Origin: Streptacidiphilus jiangxiensis
Lineage (GTDB): Bacteria > Actinomycetota > Actinomycetes > Streptomycetales > Streptomycetaceae
Length of the DNA: 61,705 bases
Reading direction: 5' to 3'
Assembly (NCBI RefSeq): GCF_900109465.1
Contig: NZ_FOAZ01000036.1
Location: 1-61,705 of the forward strand
The notes under the pieces are model-generated. The model worked only from the letters and a program-made list of their open reading frames with translations, was not told the DNA's origin and made no database searches. Below, in pieces: positions 15,101 to 24,133 of the stretch (position 1 is the first letter of the stretch; each line of letters begins with the position of its first letter). Both the position numbers and the translations under genes were made by a program.

Positions 15101-18100
15101 TCAGGGGCAGGGCTTGCGGAAGGCCGCGTCCGGTGCGTACAGGCCCCACTGTGCTGCGGTGACGGTGTTGCCGGTGGCCGCGCACAGGTGGGCGGCGACG
15201 GTCTTGGGGTCGGTGGCGACAAGGGTGACCGAGTACTGGTACTGGATCACCAGTTTCGTGCCGTCGGGGGTGAAGCCCGTCGCGGAGATGTTGTCGCTCG
15301 AGTTCTCGCCCGGTGGGCTGATGGTGGTGAGGCGGACCGGGTGGGCCGGGTCGCTGATGTTCCACAGCTCGACCGTCGTGTCGTTGGCGACGGCCATCAT
15401 CGTGGCGGTGTGGTTGAGGGAGAGCGAGTTGGCGGAGTTGAGCGTCGCCGCGGTCGTGGTCGGGCGGGGGTGGGCCGGGTCGGTGAGGTTCCAGAGGGTG
15501 AAGGTGTCGTTGCTGGGGCCAAGGGTGGCCAGCAGCCGGTTGTCGTCGGACATCGCCAGTTGCGTGCCGAGCAGCGGCGCGGCCGCGACGGACGTCGTGG
15601 TCGCGGTGCCGTTGCGGACCGTGACGACGTGCAGGTTGGCTCCGTAGGAGCCGGGGGCGGGGTCGAAGGCGACCAGGTCACCGGCGGATCCGGCCGCGTT
15701 GACGACGGCTCCGGCGATGTCGTTGCGGAAGTCGGTCGGTGTGGTGTCGCGCTTGACGGGGTGGGCGGGGTCGCTCAGGTCCCACCAGACCATGCCGGCC
15801 CTGCTCACGGCCATCGCCGAGGCGCCGTCCGGGAGGACGACGGCGGCGTAGGTCGAGGCCTGGAGGTCGGGGTAGGGGAAGGAGCCGAGCTCGGTGGCGT
15901 GGTGCGAACCCGCGAGGCGCCACAGGTGGACCCTGCTGTCGTTGCCCAGCACCCCCGCCAGGTCCCCGGACCTGTCCGCTGAGACGAAGTTCTGGAAGTT
16001 GGCGGCGATTCCGGGGGTGTGCACGTCGGCCGAGCCCAGTCCGGCGCCCTTGACGGGACGGCGGGGGTCAGTGAGGTCCCAGAGCTGGACGGTGCCGTCA
16101 CGCTGGACCGTCAGCAGGGTCGTGGTGGTGACGAAGGCGACGTCCTGCACGAGGTCGGGCGTGGCGAACGTGCCGAGTTGCTGGGGGCCGCCGGGAGCGG
16201 ACAGGTCGTACAGGGCCATCGGCGGGTTGGGGTCGGAGGACATCCGGGGCCGTGGCGCGGCGAGCAGACGTCCGTCCGGGCTGGTCGCGACGAAGGAGTT
16301 GCCGTCCATCGACAGGCCGTCGATCGTGTCGGGTGCGGACGGCCAGGAGCGGACCTTGCCGTCCGTGCCGCCGGTGAGCAGGTGGCCGTCGGCGGTCCAG
16401 GCCATGGTGAGGAAGTCCACACCACTGAACGGCTGGGTGGCGCTGCCCATTTGGGAGGCGCCGTTGTCGCCGGGGTCCAGGTGCACACGGCACACCTGTC
16501 CGGTGGAGGAGGCGGAGCCCTGGGTGCCGTAGTCGAGTTCCTGGCCGTCGGGCCGGAACGCGAGTGCGTCGAGGTTCTGGGTCAGGTCCTTGGGACAGCC
16601 GAGCAGGCCGGTGCTGAGGTCGCGGGGCTTCGCGGGCGTCGCCAGGTTCCACAGGCCGACGGAGGCGTCGCCTGCGGCGGCCAGCAGGTTCCCGTCGGGG
16701 CTGAAGCCGATGGCCTGGTAGCCGGTGGGAAGTGTGGCAGCCTTCGTCGGCTTGGCCGGGTGGGTCATGTTCCACACGGTGGTGTGACCGCCCAGGATGG
16801 TGGTGGCGAGCAGGTTGCCGTGGGAGGAGAAGGCGACACCCGCGAGGGAGCTGCCGTCCTTGCGCGTCGACGGGCTGGCGAGGGTGGCGAGGACGGTCGG
16901 GTGGGCCGGCGTGGCGATGGACCAGACGATCACGGTCCCGGCCAGCGTCGCGGCGGCCGCGAGCGTGCCGTCCGGGCTGACGGCGACACCGGTCACGCCC
17001 ATGTGCTTGGGCCCGGTGGACGGCATGGCCGTGAGGGAGGCGGGCTGGTGAGGGTTGGTCAGGTCCCACAGGCACATGGCGTCGGCGGGCGAGGCGCAGG
17101 CCGCGACGAGCCGCGCGCTGTGGGGGACAAAGGCCAACGCGGCAGTGCCGGCGGGAATCACGGCCTCGGTGACGGGCTCGGTCGGTTTGGCGAGGTTCCA
17201 GATCCGGATGTGCGAGTTGGCGGCGCCGCTCGCGTCGCTGTCGGCGACCGCGATCAGCGGGCCGTCGGGCTGAGCGGCCATCCGCTCCACCACGGCCGAG
17301 CCGGCGTCGCCCACGACCTCGTTCAGCGGACTGCTGAGCGAGGCGAAGAGCTGCGAGGTCGCGGCCGGGATGGCGGCGGAGTGGTAGGCGGCGAGCGCGA
17401 GTTGGGCGGCCAGCAGGGGGTCGCGGGCGCGGACGGCCTGCGCGTCGACGGCCAGGTTGGCCGCGTCGTTGACGGCGGCGAGCCGCTGGGCGTTCTGGCG
17501 GGCCAGTGCCGCGTTCTCACGCTGCAGGGCGGCCTGGGTGCGCTGCGCGGCGGCGTCGTGGGACTGCTGGACGGCGTAGCCGCCGGCGGTGCCCGCGACC
17601 AGGACCAGGGCGGCGACGGTGGCGAGCACCTGGCGGCGGCGCCGGGAGCGGAGTCGGTCGGCGGCCATGGACGCGGCCAGGAAGGCCTTCTCCTGGGTGC
17701 TGAGCGCCAGGTGCCGGCGTCGGGTCAGGGCCCCGCCGACCGCCTGCTCCAGGGCGGAGCCGTGCAGCACGTCGCCGGCCCGGCGGCCGTGGGCGTCCCA
17801 GCGGCGGGCGGCGTCGGCCAGCTCGTGGCAGGGAGCCAGGGCGTCGTGCTCGTCCGCGACCCACGCCCGCAGCCGGGGCCAGGCGCGCACAAGGGCCGCG
17901 GAGGCGAGGGCGACGCGGCCGGTGTCGGCGTCCGGGACCAGGATGCCCGCCGCGAGCAGCGCGTCCACCAGCGCGGGCGCCTCGGCGACCAGCCGGCTCG
18001 TCGTGCCGACTCGAGGGGCGCCGTCCGGTGCGTCGTCGGGGTCGCTGTCGTCGAACTCGGTGCGCTCGGCCGCTCGTAGCGTGCCGCCGGCGTCGGGGGC

Positions 18101-19111
18101 GGCGGTGACCAGGCGCAGCAGCACCCGCGGCACCAGCGCCTGCTGTGCGACCGGGAGCGCGGCGTAGAACTGCTCGGCGGACTCACCCAGGGTGAGCGGC
18201 ACGGCGGGCGCCGCCAACGGCGCCGCTGCGCGCTGCCCGGCGGCGAGACGCTCCTCGATGTCGAGGACGGGCTCGCCCCCGCCCACCGGGGTGCCGGCGC
18301 CGGTCGGTCCGGTCGGTCCCGTCGGTCCGGTGAGGCTGGTGAGCAGTTCGGACGCGGTCGGACGGGCCTGGGGCTCCCGGGTCAGCGCACGGGCCACCAG
18401 CGCGCGCAGCGGCTGCGGGAGCGCATCCAGATCCGGTTCCACGGTGTGCACGGCGGTCATGATCTGCACCACGTCCGACCCGCCGAACGGCGGCTCGCCG
18501 GTGGCGGCGAACACCAGGATCGCCGCCCACGCCCAGATGTCCACGGCCGGCGTGGCGGCGCGCCCCTGGAAGGTCTCCGGGGCCATCCAGCGCGGCGTCC
18601 CCTTGATCACGCCGGTGGTCGACCGGGACAGGTCGGGGGCACGGGCGATGCCGAAGTCGATGACGCGCGGCCCGTCCGGGCCGATCAGCACGTTCTCCGG
18701 TTTCAGGTCCCGGTGCACCACACCGGCCGCGTGGATCGCGGCGAGCGCCGTCGCCATGCCGACCGCCAGCCGCACCAGGGCGTCCGGCTCGTACACGCCC
18801 TGGGCGGCGACCATCTGCTGCAGGGTCGGGCCGGGGATGTACTGGCTGGCCACGTACGGCGGCACGTGGTCCAGGTCGACCGCGACGACCTTGGCCGTGC
18901 AGAACGGCGCCACCCGCTCCAGCATCCTGACCTCGCGGCTCAGTTGGTCCGCGACGGCGTGGTCCGCGTCGAGGTGCAGGGCCTTCACGGCGACGCGGAC
19001 GCCGTCGCTGTCATAAGCCTCGTAGACCACCCCCTGCCCACCCGCGCCGAGCCGTCCGGCCAGCCAGTACGGTCCCAACTGGCGCGGATCCATTGCTCGT
19101 AACTCCTGCAT
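15101..19111 (-). CDS. Ser/Thr protein kinase with winged/STAND-like middle, membrane helix and WD40 propeller
   Basis: 1336 aa from the ATG at 19111, with AGGGGG upstream. The kinase lobe has the Gly loop GAGGQGVVY (22-30), catalytic Lys 43, HRDLKPEN (133-140), DFG (152-154) and APE. A GPTGPTGPTG collagen-like linker follows near 290. A helical region resembling nSTAND/winged-helix kinase partners comes next, then a basic run and one membrane helix near residue 500 (QVLATVAALVLVAGTAGG). A heptad-like stalk and 10 or more WD40 repeats run from about 620 to the end. The layout is like PkwA. The propeller would face the outside if the helix spans the membrane. The signal and target are unknown. 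Confidence 0.88.
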   Translation of the reverse strand: MQELRAMDPRQLGPYWLAGRLGAGGQGVVYEAYDSDGVRVAVKALHLDADHAVADQLSREVRMLERVAPFCTAKVVAVDLDHVPPYVASQYIPGPTLQQMVAAQGVYEPDALVRLAVGMATALAAIHAAGVVHRDLKPENVLIGPDGPRVIDFGIARAPDLSRSTTGVIKGTPRWMAPETFQGRAATPAVDIWAWAAILVFAATGEPPFGGSDVVQIMTAVHTVEPDLDALPQPLRALVARALTREPQARPTASELLTSLTGPTGPTGPTGAGTPVGGGEPVLDIEERLAAGQRAAAPLAAPAVPLTLGESAEQFYAALPVAQQALVPRVLLRLVTAAPDAGGTLRAAERTEFDDSDPDDAPDGAPRVGTTSRLVAEAPALVDALLAAGILVPDADTGRVALASAALVRAWPRLRAWVADEHDALAPCHELADAARRWDAHGRRAGDVLHGSALEQAVGGALTRRRHLALSTQEKAFLAASMAADRLRSRRRRQVLATVAALVLVAGTAGGYAVQQSHDAAAQRTQAALQRENAALARQNAQRLAAVNDAANLAVDAQAVRARDPLLAAQLALAAYHSAAIPAATSQLFASLSSPLNEVVGDAGSAVVERMAAQPDGPLIAVADSDASGAANSHIRIWNLAKPTEPVTEAVIPAGTAALAFVPHSARLVAACASPADAMCLWDLTNPHQPASLTAMPSTGPKHMGVTGVAVSPDGTLAAAATLAGTVIVWSIATPAHPTVLATLASPSTRKDGSSLAGVAFSSHGNLLATTILGGHTTVWNMTHPAKPTKAATLPTGYQAIGFSPDGNLLAAAGDASVGLWNLATPAKPRDLSTGLLGCPKDLTQNLDALAFRPDGQELDYGTQGSASSTGQVCRVHLDPGDNGASQMGSATQPFSGVDFLTMAWTADGHLLTGGTDGKVRSWPSAPDTIDGLSMDGNSFVATSPDGRLLAAPRPRMSSDPNPPMALYDLSAPGGPQQLGTFATPDLVQDVAFVTTTTLLTVQRDGTVQLWDLTDPRRPVKGAGLGSADVHTPGIAANFQNFVSADRSGDLAGVLGNDSRVHLWRLAGSHHATELGSFPYPDLQASTYAAVVLPDGASAMAVSRAGMVWWDLSDPAHPVKRDTTPTDFRNDIAGAVVNAAGSAGDLVAFDPAPGSYGANLHVVTVRNGTATTTSVAAAPLLGTQLAMSDDNRLLATLGPSNDTFTLWNLTDPAHPRPTTTAATLNSANSLSLNHTATMMAVANDTTVELWNISDPAHPVRLTTISPPGENSSDNISATGFTPDGTKLVIQYQYSVTLVATDPKTVAAHLCAATGNTVTAAQWGLYAPDAAFRKPCP

Positions 19112-19271
19112 GGCAGGCGCCCCCTCTGTGAGATGTGCCCCCCGCACGGGGCCACGGCCCGGAATGTTAGCGAACACGCATGTACGCAAAGAAGCGGTTC
19201 CCGGGGAGGGAAGGTTCGCCCGGCCCCCGTGGCCTTGTGGCGCGGGGCCGCGCAATGGCAGGCTCGGACGC

Positions 19272-19784
19272 ATGTCGATCAAGGTCAGGGTCGCCGCGCA
19301 GGGCGACGTGCCAGCTCTCGTCCGCCTGCGTCTCGCCAACGCCGAGCGCCATGTCCAGCTCGATCGCGAGCTCTACCGCGTGCCCGACGCCGAGGTCGTG
19401 CGACAGCACTTCGAGGAGACCCTGCGCTCGACCGAGCCCAAAGCGGTGATCCTGGTCGCCGAGGTGACGGGAGACGGGGCGGGCGAGGTGGTGGGCATGC
19501 TGGAGCTGGCGCCGCTCGCCGAGCCGCCGGACCACCAGATTCTCGTGCCGCGCCGCGCAGCCGACGTCCACACCGTCGTCCTGGAGGGACGCCGCGGCGA
19601 GGGTGTCGGTTCGGCCCTGCTGCAGGCGGCGGAGCAAGCGGCCTCGGAGCTGGGCATCTCGACGCTCTACGCCGGGATCTTCACACCGAACCAGGCGGCC
19701 GTCCGCTTCTACTCCTCAGTCGGCTTCGGGCCGCGCGGGACCGTGCTGAGCAAGCCGCAGGCGGCGCCTGCGGCGGCCCGATAG
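19272..19784 (+). CDS. GNAT family N-acetyltransferase
   Basis: 170 aa, starting at MSIKVRVAAQ. The acetyl-CoA site appears as VVLEGRRGEGVGSALLQAAE near residue 105, followed by NQAAVRFYSSVGF. The longer open frame upstream would begin inside the divergent kinase start region and is not needed. The substrate is unknown. Confidence 0.85.
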   Translation: MSIKVRVAAQGDVPALVRLRLANAERHVQLDRELYRVPDAEVVRQHFEETLRSTEPKAVILVAEVTGDGAGEVVGMLELAPLAEPPDHQILVPRRAADVHTVVLEGRRGEGVGSALLQAAEQAASELGISTLYAGIFTPNQAAVRFYSSVGFGPRGTVLSKPQAAPAAAR

Positions 19785-19808
19785 CGGTCAAGGCATCAGT
19801 CGGCCGAC

Positions 19809-19828
19809 ACCCGCCACCGGAGGCGGGT
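19809..19828. terminator. short hairpin between convergent genes
   Basis: ACCCGCC (19809-19815) pairs with GGCGGGT (19822-19828) around a 6-nt loop. It lies between the convergent GNAT gene and the small gene at 19838-20116. Confidence 0.5.
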
Positions 19829-19837
19829 CGTCGTCCG

Positions 19838-20116
19838 TCACTCCTCCTCCGTCACGAGTTCGGACCTGTCAGGCCACTCTGCGACGGCGTCGGGCTCCTG
19901 GCCGGCCAGGAGATCGGGCTCCCCCAGCCAGACGGTGACCACGATCCTGGCGGGCAGGGGATCGGACCGCGACGCCGGATCGGTGCGCTGCCGAAGGATC
20001 ATGTCGGCGAAACCCTGCGCATCCAGGTCCACGACGGACTTCGCCGGCAGCGGAGACAGCAGGCCTGGCTCGCCCTGCTCCGAGGTCTCGACGACGTTGT
20101 AGTAGTAGGTCTCCAT
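19838..20116 (-). CDS. small acidic hypothetical protein
   Basis: 92 aa, starting METYYYNVVET; an open frame continues 25 codons upstream without a good start. It has no signal or membrane segment. It ends in an acidic tail (SELVTEEE). The pattern VVDLDAQGFADMILRQRTD and PARIVVTVWLGEPD gives no family I recognise. Confidence 0.5.
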   Translation of the reverse strand: METYYYNVVETSEQGEPGLLSPLPAKSVVDLDAQGFADMILRQRTDPASRSDPLPARIVVTVWLGEPDLLAGQEPDAVAEWPDRSELVTEEE

Positions 20117-20230
20117 GGGATCAGGAGACCGCCCGCACCGGATCGGCGCGACCTGAGGCACCCGTGCCCTGCACCCGGCGGCCCTGGCCATGCCAGGCCC
20201 CGATCGGTATCAACTCTCCTCGGAACACCG

Positions 20231-20260
20231 CCGGTTGGATCCGGTCGGATCCGGTTGGCG
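20231..20260. promoter_or_regulatory. three 10-bp-spaced CCGGTTGG-type direct repeats
   Basis: CCGGTTGGAT, CCGGTCGGAT and CCGGTTGGCG follow each other with an exact 10-bp period, 64 bp before the small secreted peptide gene. The same element occurs, inverted, at 56111-56137 before another secreted protein. Repeats one helical turn apart suit a multimeric activator or repressor. Confidence 0.55.
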
Positions 20261-20323
20261 GAGCCGTTCCGTCCGCACGAACGGCCGCCGAGACTGATGT
20301 CCACGGCACACGAAAGGGGCATC

Positions 20324-20512
20324 ATGAAGCGCACCACACTGATCCGGCGCGCCGTCGCCGCGGTCGCGCTGGCGGGGTTCGCCTTGGCCGGCGTCGGCTT
20401 CACGCACGTCTTCCAGCCCGACCCGGACTGGTCCGGCGGCCTGCACCACCCCACGGCGGTCATGAAGATCGACCACAGGATGAAGCCCGACCCGGGCTGG
20501 GGCGGCGGCTGA
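20324..20512 (+). CDS. small secreted peptide
   Basis: 62 aa. The ATG at 20324 follows GAAAGGGG at a suitable distance. Residues 1-27 look like a Sec signal (KRTTLIRRA, then AVALAGFALAGVGF). The remaining ~30 residues contain two related blocks, PDPDWSGG and PDPGWGGG, with basic residues between them (KIDHRMK). Many Streptomyces encode such peptides, and no function can be assigned. Confidence 0.6.
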   Translation: MKRTTLIRRAVAAVALAGFALAGVGFTHVFQPDPDWSGGLHHPTAVMKIDHRMKPDPGWGGG

Positions 20513-20635
20513 CCGATCTGACAGCGGCCCGCCGGTGCGGCCCGGCGCGCGGGGCAGGGACAACCCGCTGTGGCGACTCGGCGCCTCGCCGTCCGGCTTC
20601 CCAGAGCGGCTCGCGCGGCGTGCCGGGCCCCTGGC

Positions 20636-20806
20636 ATGATCGCGGCCGTGTTCCTTGCTTGGGTATTCGACACGTCCCCGGTCAGCCTCCCCGGATGGGC
20701 CCTGGTCGCGCTGGGCGCGGCCCTGGTCACGGCGGTGGGCGTGATCCTCGGTGTGCTGGTGGCCGATCGGCGCAAGGCCCGGGGGCGGGCGGCCGAGCGC
20801 CGCTGA
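20636..20806 (+). CDS. small membrane protein
   Basis: 56 aa with two close hydrophobic segments (MIAAVFLAWVF and WALVALGAALVTAVGVILGVLVA) and a basic tail (DRRKARGRAAERR) that should stay in the cytoplasm. An alternative start 22 codons earlier exists. It has no recognised family. Confidence 0.5.
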   Translation: MIAAVFLAWVFDTSPVSLPGWALVALGAALVTAVGVILGVLVADRRKARGRAAERR

Positions 20807-20863
20807 GCCCGCGCCCGCCCGGCGCGGCAGGGGATGCAGTCGACCGCCGGGCGGGCGCGGACC

Positions 20864-21472
20864 TCAGACCTCGGCGGCCGTGGGCTCGGCCGCATCGGGC
20901 CGCGCCGCGGCGACGGCCAGGCCCGGGACGACCTCGGCGCCCGGGAGCGCCGCCAGCGCCCGCCCCGGCAGGATCAGCTTGCCGCGGCGCCGGCCGCTGC
21001 CGACCAGGACGTGCGGTGCGGCCGCCACGGCCTCGTCGATCAGCAGCGGCCACCCGCCCGGCAACCCCAGGGGCGTGATGCCGCCGTACTCCATGCCGGT
21101 CTCCGCGACGGCCGCGTCCATCGGCGCGAACGACGCCTTGCGCGCGCCGAGGTGCTTGCGCACCGCGCCGTTCACGTCCAGCCGGGTGGTGGCCAGCACG
21201 ACGCACGCCGCCATGGTGACCTCCCCGCCCCGCCTGGCCGCGACCACGACGCAGTTCGCCGAGTACTCCGGCGGGGCGTCGTAGGTCTCGCAGAACACCG
21301 CGGTGTCCGCCTTCTCCGGATCGGTGTCCACATACAGGACCGCTTCGGCGGCCTCCTGCACGCCCCATCCCGCCAGCGTCTCGGCCACGGGTCCGGCCAG
21401 CTCGTCGCGGACGTCGAGGGCCCGGGCAACGGCCGGGAAGCTGCCGAAGGGAGGCGTGATGTGGTCGCTCAT
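20864..21472 (-). CDS. YbaK/EbsC family (aminoacyl-tRNA deacylase-like) protein
   Basis: 202 aa. The YbaK/ProX fold is suggested by KADTAVFCETYDAPPEYSA near residue 55, the VVVAARRGG strand, VNGAVRKHLGARKASFAPM near 120, and the terminal GGITPLGLPGGWPLLIDEAV block. Family members hydrolyse mischarged tRNAs such as Cys-tRNAPro, though specificity varies. Confidence 0.78.
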   Translation of the reverse strand: MSDHITPPFGSFPAVARALDVRDELAGPVAETLAGWGVQEAAEAVLYVDTDPEKADTAVFCETYDAPPEYSANCVVVAARRGGEVTMAACVVLATTRLDVNGAVRKHLGARKASFAPMDAAVAETGMEYGGITPLGLPGGWPLLIDEAVAAAPHVLVGSGRRRGKLILPGRALAALPGAEVVPGLAVAAARPDAAEPTAAEV

Positions 21473-21562
21473 GGCAACACCCTAGTGAAGCTCCGACCGT
21501 CCACGAACACCCGGGCCGGACCCGTGAGTTCCCCGGCCTGCGCGTCCTGCGATGATCGGACC

Positions 21563-22126
21563 ATGAGTGAGTACTCCTCGCCTGACGGCGACACCGACGA
21601 GGCGGCCGGGGTCGCCGCTGCGCCCGTGCGTCTCTACCGGGAGCTGGCCGCCCACACCTTCGTGACGCTCTACTGGCGTCCGGAGGTCTTCGACCGGACG
21701 GTCGAGCGGCTGCGCGCGCACCGCTTCGCGGTCGTGGAGGTGAACGCCTCCGGGTGGGCGACCGCCGAGGCCATGCACGAGGACCTCGCGACGGCCCTGG
21801 ACTTCCCCGACTACTACGGACGGAACCTCGACGCGCTCAACGACTGCCTGCGCGACGTCGTCGCGGGCGCGTACGGCATCCCGGCGGACGCCACCGGCTT
21901 CGCGCTGGCCTTCACCCACTACGACCGCTTCGCCCGCGCCTGCCCCCGCGAGGCGCAGGTCGTGCTCGACATCCTGGCCGATCACGGCCGGCACGCGGCG
22001 GTGATCGGCCAACGCGTCCTGTGCCTGGTCCAGAGCGACGACCCGGACATCACCTTCGAGCCGGTCGGCTCCATGGGCGTCGCCTGGAATCCGGCCGAAT
22101 GGCTCGACGCGCGACGCCGCGCCTGA
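21563..22126 (+). CDS. barstar family protein (putative ribonuclease inhibitor)
   Basis: 187 aa from the ATG at 21563. The C-terminal ~120 residues match barstar: ALDFPDYYGRNLDALNDCLRDV (about 88-109) is the family core, followed by LAFTHYDRFAR and a terminal strand. An N-terminal extension of about 60 residues is additional. No barnase-like ribonuclease gene is visible nearby, so it may be an orphan inhibitor or immunity factor. Confidence 0.82.
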   Translation: MSEYSSPDGDTDEAAGVAAAPVRLYRELAAHTFVTLYWRPEVFDRTVERLRAHRFAVVEVNASGWATAEAMHEDLATALDFPDYYGRNLDALNDCLRDVVAGAYGIPADATGFALAFTHYDRFARACPREAQVVLDILADHGRHAAVIGQRVLCLVQSDDPDITFEPVGSMGVAWNPAEWLDARRRA

Positions 22127-22128
22127 GT

Positions 22129-23355
22129 TCAGCCCGTGAGGGTGCGGCCGCGGTGGAGGGGACGGGGGTCGCCGGCGAAGTGGAGGTCGAGGCCCAGCCC
22201 GTCGCGTTCGGCCTGGAGGTGGAGGTGCGGTTCGGTGCTGTTGCCGGAGTTGCCGACTTCAGCCAGCAGCTGACCGGTGGTCACCCTGTCCCCGGGGGCG
22301 ACCTGGACCGTGCCGGGGCGGAGGTGGGCGAGGGTGACCCGCTCCGCGCCGGTGTCGATGACGACGTGGTTGCCGTAGGGCGGGCCGTAGCGGATCAGAC
22401 CCGGTGTCTGGTCCTCCAGGCCGTCCACGACCGTGGTGACGACGCCGTCGCACGGACTGTGGATCGGCGCCCCGAACGCGCGATACCGCTCCGGGCCCTG
22501 CGGGTTTCCGGCGCGCGTCCGGGAGCGGAGTGTGCCGTGGGCGCCGACCTGGACCAGGTCGACCGCTCCGCGCTGTTCCGGGATGCCGAGGTGGTGGTTG
22601 ATCCCCCTGCCGCCGCCCTGGACGACGTACCACGAGCCCCGCAGCGGGGAGGCGAGGAGCGTGGCGGGGTCCCCCCAGCGGTGTCGGCGGGCCCGGAGCA
22701 GCAGCGAACAGAGGGAGAGCAGCGCGGCCACGCCGACGACGAGGTCGGCACCGATCGTGCCGTTCGGCAGTGCGGGGGCACGGACCACCGACGCGAGCCC
22801 GACCGCGAACACGGCCTGGAGCGGCCGCCGGAACCACCGCGGCTGCGCGGCTGCCGCGGGCGCGAACCCCTCCACCAGGACCGCCAGCGAGGCCAGGGCC
22901 GCCAGTGCGGCCGCCTGGTCCACCCGGGTCGAGGCGGTCCAACCGGACTGCGCCCAGAAGACCGCGAGCGCGGACCAGAGCAGTCGGCCGACTCCCTGGC
23001 GCACGGCCGGTGCGACGCGCACCCGCGGGCGACGTCCGTCCCGGCGCAGCTCCGGCGAGATCATCAGCCCGGTCAGTGTGCCGTCGCCGCTGGTGTGCGC
23101 CCAGGCCAGGACGGCTCCGCGCGGGCCCGTGAGCAGCAGGCCCTGCGGACCGTCCGTCACCTCGATGAAGCCGCCGAGGCGTTCGCGGGTGCCGGAGACG
23201 ATGGCGGCGAGCCGCTCGACGCCCAGCCTGCTCGCCACGGCCGGGGCGAGACCGGGCAGGTCCGCGGGGGCGGCGAGGAGCAGGGCGCGCAGCGCGTCGA
23301 TCTCCTGCTGCCGTCGGGCCGGGGCCGACAGCCCGGACGAGGCGGGACGTCCCAC
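22129..23355 (-). CDS. membrane-embedded M23 family metallopeptidase
   Basis: 408 aa from a GTG. A soluble N-terminal part of about 110 residues is followed by several hydrophobic segments (about 125-225). The C-terminal lysostaphin-type M23 domain has zinc-ligand motifs NHHLGI...D, GNHVVID and HLHLQ, plus VTLAHL. This suggests a membrane-tethered endopeptidase acting on peptidoglycan cross-bridges. It is convergent with the barstar gene, with stops 2 nt apart. Confidence 0.8.
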   Translation of the reverse strand: MGRPASSGLSAPARRQQEIDALRALLLAAPADLPGLAPAVASRLGVERLAAIVSGTRERLGGFIEVTDGPQGLLLTGPRGAVLAWAHTSGDGTLTGLMISPELRRDGRRPRVRVAPAVRQGVGRLLWSALAVFWAQSGWTASTRVDQAAALAALASLAVLVEGFAPAAAAQPRWFRRPLQAVFAVGLASVVRAPALPNGTIGADLVVGVAALLSLCSLLLRARRHRWGDPATLLASPLRGSWYVVQGGGRGINHHLGIPEQRGAVDLVQVGAHGTLRSRTRAGNPQGPERYRAFGAPIHSPCDGVVTTVVDGLEDQTPGLIRYGPPYGNHVVIDTGAERVTLAHLRPGTVQVAPGDRVTTGQLLAEVGNSGNSTEPHLHLQAERDGLGLDLHFAGDPRPLHRGRTLTG

Positions 23356-23516
23356 GTGGCTGGCTCCTCGCTGGATTCCATCCGGACATGACAGGGTGAT
23401 CGTATGAGTCGTGTGCGCGGAATGCGGAATTCCATGGTTCCGAAGCGGTGCAGCGGCCCGTCCGGCGACGCTACGGTGGAGGTGAGCCCGGTGGGTCCGG
23501 AGTCGAGGAGGCGGTC

Positions 23517-23813
23517 ATGAGCGTGGAGGCCATCGAGCCCGGCAGTGATGGCGACCCGCGTATCCCCGACATCCCCGCGAACATCCAGGCGATCGGTCCT
23601 GCCCTCGCCTCCCCCGCGGCGCGGCTTCAGTTCTACGCGCAGGCCATGGCGGCCACCGCCGGCGCGGAGATCGACGCCGTACTGCAGCGCGGGCGCTTCC
23701 AGGCGCTGCTGGACCAGGCCGGCCGGAGCGTCCCGCCGACCGGAGGGCGGCGGGTCGGGTTGGAGGAGCTGGCGGCGCCGCTCGGCGGCGTCGACGCGCT
23801 GGACGCCGGGTGA
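23517..23813 (+). CDS. small protein, first gene of a coupled pair (antitoxin-like position)
   Basis: 98 aa from the ATG at 23517. It is acidic at the N-terminus, then Ala-rich helices (ARLQFYAQAMAATAGAEID). I recognise no DNA-binding motif. Its stop overlaps the next start (GTGA), so the two are co-translated. A role as antitoxin for the RelE-like product is only inferred. Confidence 0.5.
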   Translation: MSVEAIEPGSDGDPRIPDIPANIQAIGPALASPAARLQFYAQAMAATAGAEIDAVLQRGRFQALLDQAGRSVPPTGGRRVGLEELAAPLGGVDALDAG

Positions 23814-24100
23814 GCCTGCCGCCGCGCTGGACCGTCGCCGCGAGCGAGCACGCAGCCGACACGCTGCAGGCCGTGCTCAAGTCCGGGGACGAGCGTCTGT
23901 ACCGCGCGGTGCTGCTGTTCCTGCGCGGCGCCGCCCTGGAGCTGGGCAGCGCCCTGGCCGCAGGACACCGGCCACCGGGGCTTCGCCTGGACGACGGCCG
24001 CATCGCCCTGGACGTCCCCCGCGAACCCGTCGTGGTCTACTACCTGGCCGACACCGCGCGCCGGGAACTCTTCGTCACCGACGTGATCTGGTTGGGCTGA
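23810..24100 (+). CDS. small protein with RelE/ParE-like end (possible toxin)
   Basis: 96 aa from a GTG overlapping the preceding stop. The order of helices followed by closing strands (REPVVVYYLADTARRELFVT, then DVIWLG) resembles the C-terminal sheet of RelE/ParE toxins, where a tyrosine- and arginine-rich strand precedes the last strand. Similarity is loose, and no catalytic set can be confirmed. Confidence 0.5.
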   Translation: MSLPPRWTVAASEHAADTLQAVLKSGDERLYRAVLLFLRGAALELGSALAAGHRPPGLRLDDGRIALDVPREPVVVYYLADTARRELFVTDVIWLG

Positions 24101-24133
24101 GGCCCGCCCTGCCCCGGCCCGCGGGTGGTCGGC

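Noticed and set aside
24040..24133. Extended 286-aa end of the formate/nitrite transporter
   Set aside because: The last ~50 residues are unrelated, low-complexity sequence; another frame restores the conserved end at 24134.
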